DNA of 64,000 nucleotides from Acetivibrio alkalicellulosi (GCA_008125075.1 VLTH01000003.1:7199-71198); one strand, 5' to 3'; positions 1 through 10,000 are shown, numbered from the stretch's first letter. Notes: generated from the sequence alone by a model not told the origin. Numbers and translations: made by a program.

Positions 1-1
1 C

Positions 2-340
2 AGAGGTTATGCAAATTATTGGAAACATGTAGTATCGAAGAAGGTATTCACGCATATGGATAACTATATATGGAAAAAATTATATAAACATCTAAGGAGA
101 CTACACCCTAAGAAAAGCTGGAAATGGATTACCAATAGATACTTTAAGAAACCAATAGATGTTACTAGAAATGACAAGTGGATTCTAACATGTCCAAAAA
201 CTAACAAACAATTATTGAAAATGGCATGGACTAAAATCGAGAGATATATTATGATAAGATTCAAAAATAGTCCAGATGACCCACTCTTATCAGATTATTG
301 GGAAAAAAGAAAAAGGAAAAAACTAAAAAATGCTACTTAA
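2..340 (+). CDS. ltrA: Group II intron reverse transcriptase/maturase, C-terminal part
   Basis: The frame is open to the left edge, so the protein is partial: 112 residues are visible. The visible part is the maturase (X) domain, which binds and folds the intron RNA for splicing. Key signatures are RGYANYWKHVVSKK at the left edge, and LHPKKSWKWITNRYF followed by DPLLSDYWEKR, typical of the end of these proteins. The polymerase motif (YADD) and any HNH endonuclease domain would lie outside the window or after this point; no HNH is present after the X domain here. It ends 50 bases before domain V, the normal arrangement. Assignment is firm from family knowledge; whether the intron still moves cannot be judged. 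Confidence 0.9.
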   Translation, partial: RGYANYWKHVVSKKVFTHMDNYIWKKLYKHLRRLHPKKSWKWITNRYFKKPIDVTRNDKWILTCPKTNKQLLKMAWTKIERYIMIRFKNSPDDPLLSDYWEKRKRKKLKNAT

Positions 341-390
341 TATTGGGAGAAATCAATAAAGCGACGCTGTGTTCGGATAAATGGAGGCTT

Positions 391-424
391 GAGCCTTATG
401 TCCTGAAAGGGACACGTAGGGTTC
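391..424 (+). ncRNA. Group II intron domain V
   Basis: A 34-base hairpin begins GAGCC and ends GGGTTC with a TGAAA-type tetraloop region. It matches the general pattern of bacterial domain V (GAGCCGUAUG, loop, CACGUACGGUUC). Domain V is the catalytic centre of the ribozyme. Its position just downstream of the maturase stop codon supports the intron call. Confidence 0.85.
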
Positions 425-440
425 TTAACTTGAAAGGCTT

Positions 441-2672
441 TTAGTTGCCTTCTTTATCAGCAATAAGTTCCTTAGCAAGCATCTCTACTTGAACTTTTAT
501 ATTTTCTAAGTCAACTTTTGAATTGTTTATATAGTCTAGTTGATGATTGCTTAATATGGTAACATTATCAATGGAGTGCGAAGTCTGTCCTATTAAATGA
601 GATATATTTTTAAATTCATTCAATACAGTATTTGCGATTGAAGTTACTTTTTGACTTTCATTTAAAATAATATCCGAATCAGTATAAATATTGTTTACAG
701 TATCCTTAATCTCTAAAAAAGAGTTGTAAGCTGCTTTAGAAAATTCAGAGTCTTTATTTGCTAAGTCTGCACATTGAGTTGCTTTTTGGCTGGCTGAATG
801 TATACTTTCTATAACTTCTTTTAAAATATCATTTATAGTAGTAGCAAAATCTGAAGACTGATTAGAAAGTTTTCTTATTTCGGCGGCTATCAATAAAAAT
901 CCTTTTCCCGCTTCACCAGCTTTCGCAGCTTCAATTGATGCATTTAAACTTAAAAGCTTAGTATTACTCGAAATTTGCTTAATTATTTCCAACAACTTAT
1001 TTATTTTGTTACTATTTTTACTCATCTCAGACAATATAGTACTCAAACTGTTTGCCAATCCTTTTGTTATTTCTAAATGCTGTATTATTTCCTGCATTTT
1101 TAAACTTTCTTTATATGAAATATCTTTTGTGTATAGAGATCTTTCTGTCATAACTATTGATTTTTTAGAGACGCTACTAATGTCAGTAACTAAATTATTC
1201 AAGTCGTTTACTGATGTTTGAATACTTTTATTTTCTTCATCAAGGCCTGCTGCATTTTTATTCATAGATTCTGTTGTTTGATTTGAAATATGTACTATTT
1301 CTGATAGCTTATTGTTAAGATTTGCAAGGGATGAATAAACTTCCATGCTAGTTCGCTTAAAAGCAGTTAATGTTTTTTCTATTTTTAGTTTATCTTCATT
1401 TGATTTTTTTGATAGTACTTCAACTTGCTCAAATGCTATGGAGAATTTTTTTGCAAGTATTATTGCAAGAGATAACATAACTAATATGAGTGCATAATTA
1501 ACCATGTAAGGAGTATTAATTACATCCATTGCAGAAAGTATATCGTTTATTGCGGCAAAGGCAAAAATCACAGAACTTCCAAGAGAAATATATGCACCCT
1601 CTCTTTTTCTAGCAGCTGCTAATATCACTCCAAAAAGTATTATTATAATTTTAATTATCATAAATACTTGAAAATATACTAAATTTGCTGAAAATATTTT
1701 AATTGGAAATATAAATATATTTAATACATAGATTAGGGTTGTAACTTCTGTTAATTTCATAAAAATGTTCTTAATTTCATTTGGAAACAAGCATTTAAAA
1801 AACTTTATGGTGAATAACAAACCAGGCATAATGCTTATATATTCAAGAAAAGTGTCGATATAAAAACTATTATTTGGTATAAGAACAGATATGAAGCCCT
1901 CTCCTGTTGAAATTGTCCTTGCAATTATCATGAAACAGATAAGCGAAAGATATATCATTGATCTATCTTTTCTTCTAAAATAATAAAAACAAATATAATA
2001 AAGGGCAATAATGAGTGCAGCACCAATTGTAAAGAGTTCAAATGCTAGTTTTAAGTATTTTTTATTTAGTATCTGCTTTTCTGTGCCGATATAAAAATCA
2101 TTCCATAAACCGCTGCGACAATGAAAATAATTAGAAACCTGGATTGTTATGATAGATTCCTTCTTATCGCTTACATTAAATGTAGATATGTTTCGACTAT
2201 AATTAGGCTTCATAGATTCCTTGCTTTTTCCAACAATACCGCTAGTATCAACAAGAGTATCATCAATCCACATTTTAAAAGCTGTAGAAATTGTATAAAA
2301 TTGTATAGCTAATCTTTCGTCAACACTTTCATTGAATTTTAGTTTTAACCTATAAGTGGCGAATCCGTCTCCTTCTAATTCCTTTCCATCTATAACAAAA
2401 TTATTCCAATAAGAAGGCACGTCAATGTAGCCAGATAGTTCTTTATCATCATTATTCTTACTAGGTTCTAATAATTGATTCCAGTAAAATTCCCATTCTC
2501 CACCAAGTTTGAGAATGCCGTCATCATTAAAATTCCAATTTGTTAAATCCATTACTCCATCTTTGGAAGTGGGAGCTGTTTTTACATTATTACTAAAACC
2601 TGTCAGTATTAGAATTGAAAATAAAAGAATAATCATAGCTAAAAGATATCTTAAGTACTTTGTATTCTTCAT
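441..2672 (-). CDS. Methyl-accepting chemotaxis-like protein with 7TMR-DISM sensor
   Basis: A membrane signal transducer of 743 residues. The N-terminus has one hydrophobic segment (residues 5-25). An extracellular beta-sandwich follows (about 40-210), with motifs LGGEWEFYW, VPSYWN and FATYRLKL typical of the 7TMR-DISM extracellular domain. Next is a block of about seven membrane helices (about 215-405), then a cytoplasmic chemoreceptor signalling hairpin containing LSLNASIEAAKAGEAGKGF. It probably senses a ligand, perhaps a carbohydrate, outside the cell and signals to CheA/CheW. The start at 2672 is preferred over one at 2738 because AAAGGAAG sits 8-9 bases upstream. The gene's 3' end abuts a group II intron, so the natural C-terminus may be altered. 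Confidence 0.85.
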   Translation of the reverse strand: MKNTKYLRYLLAMIILLFSILILTGFSNNVKTAPTSKDGVMDLTNWNFNDDGILKLGGEWEFYWNQLLEPSKNNDDKELSGYIDVPSYWNNFVIDGKELEGDGFATYRLKLKFNESVDERLAIQFYTISTAFKMWIDDTLVDTSGIVGKSKESMKPNYSRNISTFNVSDKKESIITIQVSNYFHCRSGLWNDFYIGTEKQILNKKYLKLAFELFTIGAALIIALYYICFYYFRRKDRSMIYLSLICFMIIARTISTGEGFISVLIPNNSFYIDTFLEYISIMPGLLFTIKFFKCLFPNEIKNIFMKLTEVTTLIYVLNIFIFPIKIFSANLVYFQVFMIIKIIIILFGVILAAARKREGAYISLGSSVIFAFAAINDILSAMDVINTPYMVNYALILVMLSLAIILAKKFSIAFEQVEVLSKKSNEDKLKIEKTLTAFKRTSMEVYSSLANLNNKLSEIVHISNQTTESMNKNAAGLDEENKSIQTSVNDLNNLVTDISSVSKKSIVMTERSLYTKDISYKESLKMQEIIQHLEITKGLANSLSTILSEMSKNSNKINKLLEIIKQISSNTKLLSLNASIEAAKAGEAGKGFLLIAAEIRKLSNQSSDFATTINDILKEVIESIHSASQKATQCADLANKDSEFSKAAYNSFLEIKDTVNNIYTDSDIILNESQKVTSIANTVLNEFKNISHLIGQTSHSIDNVTILSNHQLDYINNSKVDLENIKVQVEMLAKELIADKEGN

Positions 2673-3193
2673 GAATATACTTCCTTTGTTTTCATTTTTA
2701 AACAGTTTGTTTTTTACAAGTTTTTTTGTTCTAAGCAAGTTATAGCAAAGCTTAGATGGAGAACTAAGAATAAGAAGTTTAATACTCTTGAATTCTATGG
2801 GTCAAAATTTTTCCTACTGTACTACAGTAAATATTATTAAAGTTAATTCTATATTAATATCGGTTAATAATCAATTTGCTTTAACACTTGACTTATTAAA
2901 TTGAAATATTCTTAGATAATAAATTAAACATTTTTAAAATAGTAGATTATAGGAATTTCAATGGGAACTATTCTTGGTACAGCCTCTACTAATTGCTCTT
3001 CAATGTTTTTGAAACTTTAAGATAGCAATCTATTTTACTGGGTGAATCCTCTCGGAAATATCTCACAAATAAAATATGATGGTAGATTTTTTAATAATAG
3101 CGAATTTGTTTAGATAAAGCTAACATGAATGATTCAGGAGGAGAGTCTAATTCACTTTATAGATAAGAAGGGCATTAGAACAAGATAAAAATA
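2673..3193. other. Intergenic region without a recognisable gene
   Basis: About 520 A+T-rich bases separate the divergent chemoreceptor and membrane-protein genes. The minus strand of about 2926-3016 can be read as a short stretch (SFKNIEEQLVEAVPRIVP and so on) ending in a stop, but it has no start codon and a stop lies directly upstream. It could be a gene remnant and is too short to name. Confidence 0.4.
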
Positions 3194-3249
3194 TTGACAA
3201 ACCCAGACTACTATAATAGTATAACATTATAAACTATAATAGTAGTCTG
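3194..3249 (+). promoter_or_regulatory. Promoter with large operator-like inverted repeat
   Basis: A TTGACA -35 box (3194-3199) is followed by an inverted repeat whose 17-base arms, 3204-3220 and 3233-3249, match at 16 of 17 positions. The repeat covers the expected -10 position (TAGTAT at 3217-3222, 17-base spacer). This placement suggests a repressor site controlling the gene that starts at 3271. The arms resemble neither a Fur box nor the TACA/TGTA core of the BlaI site seen at 36323-36357. Confidence 0.6.
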
Positions 3250-3270
3250 AATTATTTAGGGGGGGAATTT

Positions 3271-3924
3271 GTGAGCAAAGTTTTAAAATTTTTTATAGTA
3301 ATAGGGCTGTTAATTACTGGTATTATTTTATTTATTAATGTTCAGTATAGTTGTGGGAATATAAAACCAGGTATTTTTTTATTTCATAAAAACAATGAAT
3401 ATCAATGGTTTCGTCTTAATTTGGGTTTATGGGAATACAAGGTATATCTTTTACCATTTCTTTTTGTATGTGTAAATTTACTTTTTGTATTTTTAAGTAA
3501 GTTCATAAAAGCATATAGATTTATATCTCTGATACTTGTAATGTCGCCAATGTTTTTATTAACAACAATAAGACATACTCCTCTAATTATAATAAGTTTA
3601 ATTTTTGCAGTGGTATTTTTATTATTTATAAAGTTTAAAGCTTGTTGGGAGACAGTTATTTTATTAAATTGCTTATATATTTTTATACATATTAACTGGA
3701 TTGGCTTGACTCATATTAATAGGAGTCCGTTTTCTTCACATGCATTTATAATAAAATACTCTAATTTAATCAGATATAATATTGAAAACATGTTTAACAA
3801 TAGAGGAATGGGATATTTTATTTCAAATGCAGGAGTAATTGTTGCTATATTATCAATTGTACTACTTATTATTTTCAATTACTTATTGCAGCGCAGATGT
3901 TCACATAAGTCCCAAATTAGTTAG
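3271..3924 (+). CDS. Multi-pass membrane protein, function unknown
   Basis: 217 residues, starting with GTG behind a strong GGGGGGGAA Shine-Dalgarno. About five to six hydrophobic helices (roughly residues 5-25, 55-75, 80-95, 97-117, 120-140 and 185-207) fill most of the protein. A short non-hydrophobic loop at 26-53 contains GNIKPGIFLFHKNNEY and is probably outside the cell. I see no catalytic motif and recognise no family. The gene stands alone behind a promoter with a large inverted repeat, so it is probably controlled by a dedicated repressor. It could belong to a transport or immunity-type membrane family, but this is not shown by the sequence. Confidence 0.7.
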   Translation: MSKVLKFFIVIGLLITGIILFINVQYSCGNIKPGIFLFHKNNEYQWFRLNLGLWEYKVYLLPFLFVCVNLLFVFLSKFIKAYRFISLILVMSPMFLLTTIRHTPLIIISLIFAVVFLLFIKFKACWETVILLNCLYIFIHINWIGLTHINRSPFSSHAFIIKYSNLIRYNIENMFNNRGMGYFISNAGVIVAILSIVLLIIFNYLLQRRCSHKSQIS

Positions 3925-4125
3925 AGAAAGAAAAAACACTTCGTATATTTTACAAAGCTTTAAAAGAGATAAAAACTGATTTATTCAGTTTTATAGTATA
4001 GCAATGAATCATTGAATTTCAACAACACAGGTAATACATGAATATGATATAATATTCAATAAGTTTAATACAATTATTCTTTGATCAAACTCAATAAATA
4101 TAAAATTGAGAGGTGAGATGCAATA

Positions 4126-5331
4126 ATGGAATTGTTTCGACCTACGGCGCAACTAAAAATTTCAATTACTCCTGATTGTAATAATAATTGTGCAATTTGC
4201 TTAAATAAAACAACTAGATCGAGAAATGATAGAGAAAAAAGACTTTCAATGGACGTAATATCTAGCCTTATTGATGAAGGCGCTGCCCTTGGGATGATTG
4301 GGGTCTATTGGACAGGAGGAGAGCCACTGATTGAATATAAGAACCTTCTGAAACTAATGGAGTATGCCAATAAAAAAGGATTACTTTCAACAATAGTAAC
4401 AAATGGAGGTCTTATTGGAGCATATGGAAATTACAAAAAACTCAACTATCAGTTTCTTGAAAAAGCAGGTATGAATGGCTTAAGTACTGCTAGCATTGTA
4501 AAATCTTTGAAAGAGTCTGGTCTTAAGAGGGTTTACTTTAGTGTTGATAATTGTCACACTACACTTAAAAGCCCACTGTCGGAAGTCAATGGAATTGTTC
4601 CTTCGGAGGTGGTTGCAAAAAGCATCCGAAGATTTTTATATGAAGGTTTTGGCAAAATTCATGAACTTGATGCTATTGGATATCAATTGAGGGTTACTGC
4701 AACGTCTAGTGGTATGTGGGACAAGCCTACAAATGACGTTATAATAGACGTGATGGGTAAAGCAGGACTCAAATTAAAAAAAATATTATCTACTTGTAAT
4801 AGTATTTATGGAGATGAAAAAGGGATAGTATTTTTAAAGAGATTAGGGATATCCAGTATTGGAGATGCACAAGAACTTGATGATAGCATTCTAGAAAACA
4901 AAAGGGGAAGCTATTTATTTAATACAAGATGTACCCAGTTTACTCCAAGAGATCAAGCATATGATGGTGGAAAATATCATGGGGATTTATTTGTAGATTA
5001 CAATGGAACTGTATACAGTTGTGGAAACCATGCTTATCCTATAGGTAATGTTTTTGAAGAGTCCTTATCATCAATAATAAAAGGAGTAAATACGCCAAAT
5101 TCAGATGGTGATTTTGCTATTTCAAGGAGAGTGTTTTATTCTTTGCTTTTACTTTCTCAAAACAAAAAAATAGGGAATAATGCTATAGGTGAAGCTTTTA
5201 GATTAATAAATATTAAAAATCCTGAGATGATAAAAAAACTGAAGACTCAGTGTGGAGGGTGTAATTGTCTAGGAAATAACAAAGAGTTGCAAAAGGCATT
5301 TTTAGAAGCTTTTCACATAAATAACTTATAA
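4126..5331 (+). CDS. Radical SAM enzyme with SPASM-like C-terminus
   Basis: 401 residues. The N-terminus carries CNNNCAIC (residues 19-26), the CX3CX2C motif that binds the catalytic [4Fe-4S] cluster and S-adenosylmethionine. WTGGEP (about 64-69) fits the family's SAM-binding GGE motif. The C-terminal third has cysteines in NTRCTQF, GTVYSCGNHAYPIGNVFEES and CGGCNCLGNN, consistent with a SPASM/twitch auxiliary cluster domain, as in peptide-modifying enzymes and anaerobic maturases. GAGAGGTGAG lies upstream of the ATG. No small precursor-peptide gene or transporter is evident next to it, so the substrate is unknown. The radical SAM assignment is firm; the SPASM subtype is inference. Confidence 0.85.
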   Translation: MELFRPTAQLKISITPDCNNNCAICLNKTTRSRNDREKRLSMDVISSLIDEGAALGMIGVYWTGGEPLIEYKNLLKLMEYANKKGLLSTIVTNGGLIGAYGNYKKLNYQFLEKAGMNGLSTASIVKSLKESGLKRVYFSVDNCHTTLKSPLSEVNGIVPSEVVAKSIRRFLYEGFGKIHELDAIGYQLRVTATSSGMWDKPTNDVIIDVMGKAGLKLKKILSTCNSIYGDEKGIVFLKRLGISSIGDAQELDDSILENKRGSYLFNTRCTQFTPRDQAYDGGKYHGDLFVDYNGTVYSCGNHAYPIGNVFEESLSSIIKGVNTPNSDGDFAISRRVFYSLLLLSQNKKIGNNAIGEAFRLINIKNPEMIKKLKTQCGGCNCLGNNKELQKAFLEAFHINNL

Positions 5332-5485
5332 TATTAGAGAAAATAGCAATTGTTTTTCATCTAATCCGTAGGCTGCTTGAAAATTTTTCCCAGTGCATAT
5401 TTTTCTTCATATATATCCAAATTTTTCTAAAGTGATTGACAAATAATAACAGATCAGATGCTATATTTTTTAATAGAAAAAATAT

Positions 5486-5504
5486 GATAATGATAATCAT
5501 TTTT
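5486..5504. promoter_or_regulatory. Fur box
   Basis: GATAATGATAATCATTTTT matches the classical 19-base Fur consensus GATAATGATAATCATTATC at 17 of 19 positions. It lies 17 bases upstream of a short decayed reading frame at 5521 and about 280 bases upstream of the RND efflux pair. Iron-dependent repression is inferred from the match. Confidence 0.75.
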
Positions 5505-5520
5505 ATATAAGGAGTATAGT

Positions 5521-5655
5521 ATGTTACATAGAATAATGATGAGCATAAGCTAAAACTTAAACTTAAACTACTAAGAATATGATAAAGTAACAGAAAAAAT
5601 TGCAAAAAAGTCAAGGTGTTTAGTTAATTCTAAAGATCCACTTTATAAAAAGTGA
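5521..5655 (+). pseudogene. Remnant of a small Fur-controlled gene
   Basis: An ATG preceded by AAGGAGTATAGT opens a 10-codon frame. Continuing in the same frame through two stop codons (TAA 5551-5553 and TAA 5572-5574) gives a protein-like tail, EYDKVTEKIAKKSRCLVNSK and more, ending at TGA 5653-5655. The good ribosome site and the Fur box directly upstream suggest a small iron-regulated gene once stood here. The stops could also mean only a 10-residue peptide is made. The family is not recognised. Confidence 0.35.
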
Positions 5656-5667
5656 GTTGTTTTTTTT
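5639..5667 (+). terminator. Rho-independent terminator
   Basis: CACTTT (5639-5644) and AAAGTG (5649-5654) form a short hairpin followed closely by a run of eight T. It would end the transcript started near the Fur box and insulate the efflux genes downstream. Confidence 0.55.
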
Positions 5668-5681
5668 CTAATGTTTATTTT

Positions 5682-5750
5682 AAAAAAATTAATTTTTTAT
5701 CAGACAAATTAATTTTTTTAGAGTATTATTTAAAAAAAGTTAATTTTATA
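5682..5750. promoter_or_regulatory. Three TTAATTTT repeats upstream of the efflux operon
   Basis: Three copies of a TTAATTTT-type element, two of them within palindromic AAATTAATTT, are spaced about 25 bases apart (near 5687, 5708 and 5740). They lie immediately upstream of the RND adaptor gene. They may be regulator sites, but in such A+T-rich DNA this is weak evidence. Confidence 0.3.
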
Positions 5751-5782
5751 ATCTAATAATAAAAAGAGAAGGAGGATAAGAA

Positions 5783-7078
5783 ATGAGACTTAGAATAATG
5801 CTAGCTGTTACATTGTTGTATATAATGTTTCTTTTGTCAGGGTGTGGAGCTCAAAGCTCAGCTATTGCCGAAGAAGCTTTTAAATATGTTGAAACAATGG
5901 AAGTTACCAGCAAAGAGATTGTTAAAACAGATGTTTTTTCAGGAAGAATCATCCCATCTACTGAAGTAAATGTGATAGGAAAATCAGCAGGTGAAGTAAA
6001 AGAAGTATTTTTTAGAGTTGGAGATAGTGTTAAAAATGGGGATGTACTTTTTAGAATGGACGAAAAAGCTTTAGAAAACAATATATTCATACTAAAGAGC
6101 CAACTTCAGGGAGCAGAATCGGCCATTGCTTCTGCAAGGAATATGTATGAAATATCAAGAGGAAGTCAAAAAACACAACAATTAAATCAATCAGAATCTG
6201 CTTTAGAACAAACAAGAATTCAATATGAAGAAGCAAAGAAAAATTATGGGGATATGAAACTTTTGTTTGAAAAGGATGCTGTGTCAAAAGTACAATTAGA
6301 TCAATTAAAGGCTTTATATGATCAGGCAGAAATTGCATATAAGTTAGCTAAAAGCTCTCATGATTTATTGCTTGAAAGTGTTTTAGAAGAAAACATATCT
6401 ATGTCAAGGCACCAACTAGATCAGGCAATATCATCAAGAGAAAGCTTAAAATCTCAGCTGCAAAATGCAAAGGATGTCTTAAATGATCTTGAAGTAAAAA
6501 GTCCAATTGATGGTGTAGTAGCGTCTAGAAATGTTGAAGCTGGAGAACTTGCAGGAGGTGGAATGCCATCTTTTACAATAGTAAATATAGATAAAGTATA
6601 TTTAGAAGTAGGTATTCCAGAAAATATTATTAATATAATAACCCTAGACAAAATAATAAATGTTGAAGTTGAGTCTGCAAATAATGGGATTTATAGTGGA
6701 AAAGTAGTTCAAATAAGTCCTGTGCCTGATCAGAGGACTCTTACCTATCCAGTAAAAATAGAAATACAAAATAATGAAGGTCTTATTAAGCCAGGTATGT
6801 TTGCAAAAGCTTATTTTGAATTAGAAAAAAAAGAAAATGTACTGGTAGCTCCAAGAAATGTATTTAGAGTTTCTGATAATAAATGGAGTGTATTCATTTT
6901 AGAGAATGATACAGCAAAAAGAGTAGAAGTTGAAATTGGTATAGATAACGGAAGTGAAGTGGAGATAATTTCAGGAATTAAGGAAAGAGATCAAATTATT
7001 ACAACAGGAAGACAATATTTAAGAGATGGAGAATTTGTAAAAAAGCTTGATTTGATTAATAAAACAGGGGTGGAATAA
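5783..7078 (+). CDS. RND efflux periplasmic adaptor-type lipoprotein (HlyD family)
   Basis: 431 residues. A signal peptide ends in a lipobox (LLSGCG, Cys about residue 21), so in this Gram-positive cell the protein would be lipid-anchored outside the membrane. The order is biotinyl-lipoyl-like half (VIGKSAGEVKEVFFRVGDSV, about 58-77), a long coiled coil (about 100-235), the second lipoyl half (VKSPIDGVVASRNVEAGELA, about 241-260), then beta-barrel and membrane-proximal domains. AGAAGGAGG precedes the ATG. Its stop overlaps the start of the RND permease by one base (TAATG), so the two are translationally coupled. Substrate is not predictable. No outer-membrane partner gene is present, as expected for a single-membrane cell. 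Confidence 0.88.
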   Translation: MRLRIMLAVTLLYIMFLLSGCGAQSSAIAEEAFKYVETMEVTSKEIVKTDVFSGRIIPSTEVNVIGKSAGEVKEVFFRVGDSVKNGDVLFRMDEKALENNIFILKSQLQGAESAIASARNMYEISRGSQKTQQLNQSESALEQTRIQYEEAKKNYGDMKLLFEKDAVSKVQLDQLKALYDQAEIAYKLAKSSHDLLLESVLEENISMSRHQLDQAISSRESLKSQLQNAKDVLNDLEVKSPIDGVVASRNVEAGELAGGGMPSFTIVNIDKVYLEVGIPENIINIITLDKIINVEVESANNGIYSGKVVQISPVPDQRTLTYPVKIEIQNNEGLIKPGMFAKAYFELEKKENVLVAPRNVFRVSDNKWSVFILENDTAKRVEVEIGIDNGSEVEIISGIKERDQIITTGRQYLRDGEFVKKLDLINKTGVE

Positions 7079-10000
7079 TGGAGCACAAAAATAGTGAAAA
7101 CAAAAATCATAACTACAATTTAAATGATATTCCAGAACTATCTATAAAAAAGAATTTTTTTGGGAATTGGACCAGATTTTTTGTAGATAGATTTCGTGTA
7201 ACCATATTGATAATTATTATTATGGTCTTTTGGGGACTTGGTAATGCAATGTCAATACAAAGAGAGTCAGAACCTAAAGTTACTATACCTATGGCTATAA
7301 TAAATGCTACATATACAGGTGCATCACCTGAGGAAGTAGAAATACTTATTACCAATCCTATTGAGAAAAAAATTGAAGAGATTGATGAAGTAACGAGAGT
7401 TTATTCATATTCTGGTTTTGGATACTCTACTATCCAAGTTGAGTTTGAAACAGGAGCAGATATAATAGAGAAGATTCGAGAGACGAAAGAAAAAATGTCT
7501 GAAATGAAACATTTACTTCCTGATGGAGTAGAAACACCATTTGTAAGCGATGTAAAGACAGGAGATAACCCAGTAGTTGTATTTTCACTAACAGGTGATG
7601 ATGATATAATTGCCCTACAGGATGCAGCAGCTAAAATAAAAGATAAAATTTTACTTGTAGATGGAGTCAGTGAAGTTGAATTTGTCGGAGATGTAAATAG
7701 AGAAGTTTTAATTTCAGTAGATCCACAAAAGCTTGCAACATATAATTTGTCCCTTGATCATATTAGAAATGCTGTTGCAAGTGGAAATATTAATTTTCCC
7801 GGTGGAGATATAGAGCTAAATGATACATACTACAATATTAGAACAGTAGGTCAGTTTACAGATATAAAAGATATAGAAAACACAATATTAAGTTATACAG
7901 ACAGAGGTCAGATATACTTAAAAGATATTGCTGTTATAAAAGACAGATACAGGCCAGAGCATATTTTAGTGCGCAGATTTTCACCTAATGATGACAATAT
8001 TTTATCTAATGAAAAAGCAATAGCAATAAGTGTTAGAAAAACACAGATGTCTGATGATATAAAGGTAAGAGATAATATATTAAAAATTATAGAGGAAAAC
8101 AAAGACAGCCTTTATCCAGATCATTATAAACTTGAAGTATATTCAGATAAGGCAAAAGATGTTGAAGAACAGTTAGGATCACTTGTCAGTAGTGCTATAT
8201 CAGGTTTGTGTCTTGTAATAGTTGTGTTGTTTATATTTATTGGTTTTAGAGAATCGGTTATTGTATCTACAGTAATACCTTTGTCCCTTATGGTATCATT
8301 AGGTCTTATGAATAGATCAGGTATGTCTTTAAATATGGTATCAATGTTTTCATTACTTCTTGCTGTAGGCATGCTGGTGGATAATGCCATTGTTGCAATG
8401 GAAAACATTGACAGACTAAGACTGAAGGGATTAAGTCCTGCTGATGCAGCTAAAACTGCGACTAATCAAATTGCACCTGCTGTATTTTCAGCAACATTAA
8501 CTACCATTGCTGCTTTTTTTCCTATTGCTTTGACTACTGGAATGATGGGAGATTATATTAGATCACTTCCCTATACAGTAATTTTTACACTTACAGCATC
8601 ATTTTTTGTTGCAATAACAATAACTCCATCCATATGTTCTATTCTTTTAAAAAAACATAGTGAAAAAAGTGATAGTAATAGTAAAATTAAAAGCATAGGA
8701 AAATACACATCTGTTATTACTGTTTTTACACTGGTTTTAATTTCATTTATAGATTGGAATAAAGATGGGTTTGAAAGAATAACCTTACTTTCTATAGTAA
8801 TGAGTATTTTGTTTGGGGCAGGTATGGCTGTCAAACAGTTTAGAAAAAAGAAATCTGAAGAACACAGTATAATAACCAAGTATATAACTATTTTAAACTG
8901 GCTTTTAAACAGAACTTACAGAAAGATACTTTTTTTATCTTCAGTATTTTTTATATTTTTAGTAAGTCTTGGGTTGATTTTTTCTGGAATCATTAAAGTA
9001 GAAATGTTTGGAAATGAAGATTTTCCAACATTTTATGTCTCAATTGAAACCCCTTCTGGAAGTACACTAGAGCAAACAAAGGAGATTCAAACAATTGTGG
9101 AAAACAATTTATTAGAACTAGAAGAAATAAAAAGTTTTGTTTCTTTTGTGGGACATTCTGGAGTTGATATGTACAGCTTTGGACCTGTAAGTGCTGATGT
9201 GGGAACTCCTAATAATGGAAGAATAATTGTTGAATTGTTTGATGCTAAAGATAGAGAGAGAACAAGCATGGAGGTGGCAAGTGAAGTAAGACAAAGAGTA
9301 AAAGAAATACCTGGAGCTCAAATAAGAGTTCAGGAAATAGAAATGGCTGGGGGTTTTGGAGCTCCAGTTTATATTATGGTTCTAGGAGAAAGCTTAGAGG
9401 ATATGGAAAATACAGCAAGAGACTTTGAAGGAATACTTGCAAGCTTAGAAGGTGTCACAGGAATAAGAACTAGTATGGGGGTACCTGCACCTGAGATCCA
9501 AATAATAGTTGATAAAAATAAAGCTGCATCAGTAGGTCTTGATAATTTATCAATTGCACTTTCCATACGAAATGCATTGCATGGTATTGAAGCATCAAAA
9601 TATAGAGTTAATCAGGATGAATATAATATTATAATAAAAACAGATGAAGGTGAATTTAATAGTGTACATGATATAGAAAAAATCAATTTCTATTCTCCTA
9701 CTGGTAGTGTAATACCTTTTACACAAATTGCTTCTAAAGTAGAAGGAGAAAGCAATCGTACAATTCTTCATAGGGACGGTAAAAGATATATAAGTGTTAC
9801 TTCCGGAGTTGAAGGAAATTATACTGCTTCAGAGGTACTAGGAATGTTTAATGATGCAATCAAAGATTATAATTATCCTGAAGGAGTAACTATTCAGATT
9901 GGTGGTGAAATGGAACAATTAGAAGAATCTTTTGAAGAAATGATGATGAACATGGTTATTGCATTAATACTTGTTTTTATTATCTTGACTATACAGTTTA

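Larger units (their letters stand above)
1..450 (+). mobile_element. Group II intron, 3' end (left part outside window)
   Basis: The window opens inside a group II intron. It contains the last part of the intron-encoded reverse transcriptase/maturase, a short spacer, and a 34-base domain V hairpin at 391-424. A small hairpin that could be a minimal domain VI (AACT at 427-430 pairing with AGTT at 443-446) follows. The exact 3' splice boundary is not clear and is placed near 447-450 by inference. The intron lies convergent to the chemoreceptor-like gene, whose stop codon at 441-443 falls inside the proposed domain VI region. Confidence 0.85.

Noticed and set aside
3030-3050. ACTGGGTGAATCC string as a fourth member of the TGTGGGT hairpin family
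   Set aside because: The loop differs, the stem does not pair and no terminator follows.
5357-5614. 85-codon minus-strand frame across the Fur box
   Set aside because: Low-complexity hydrophobic product, no ribosome site, runs through a regulatory region.
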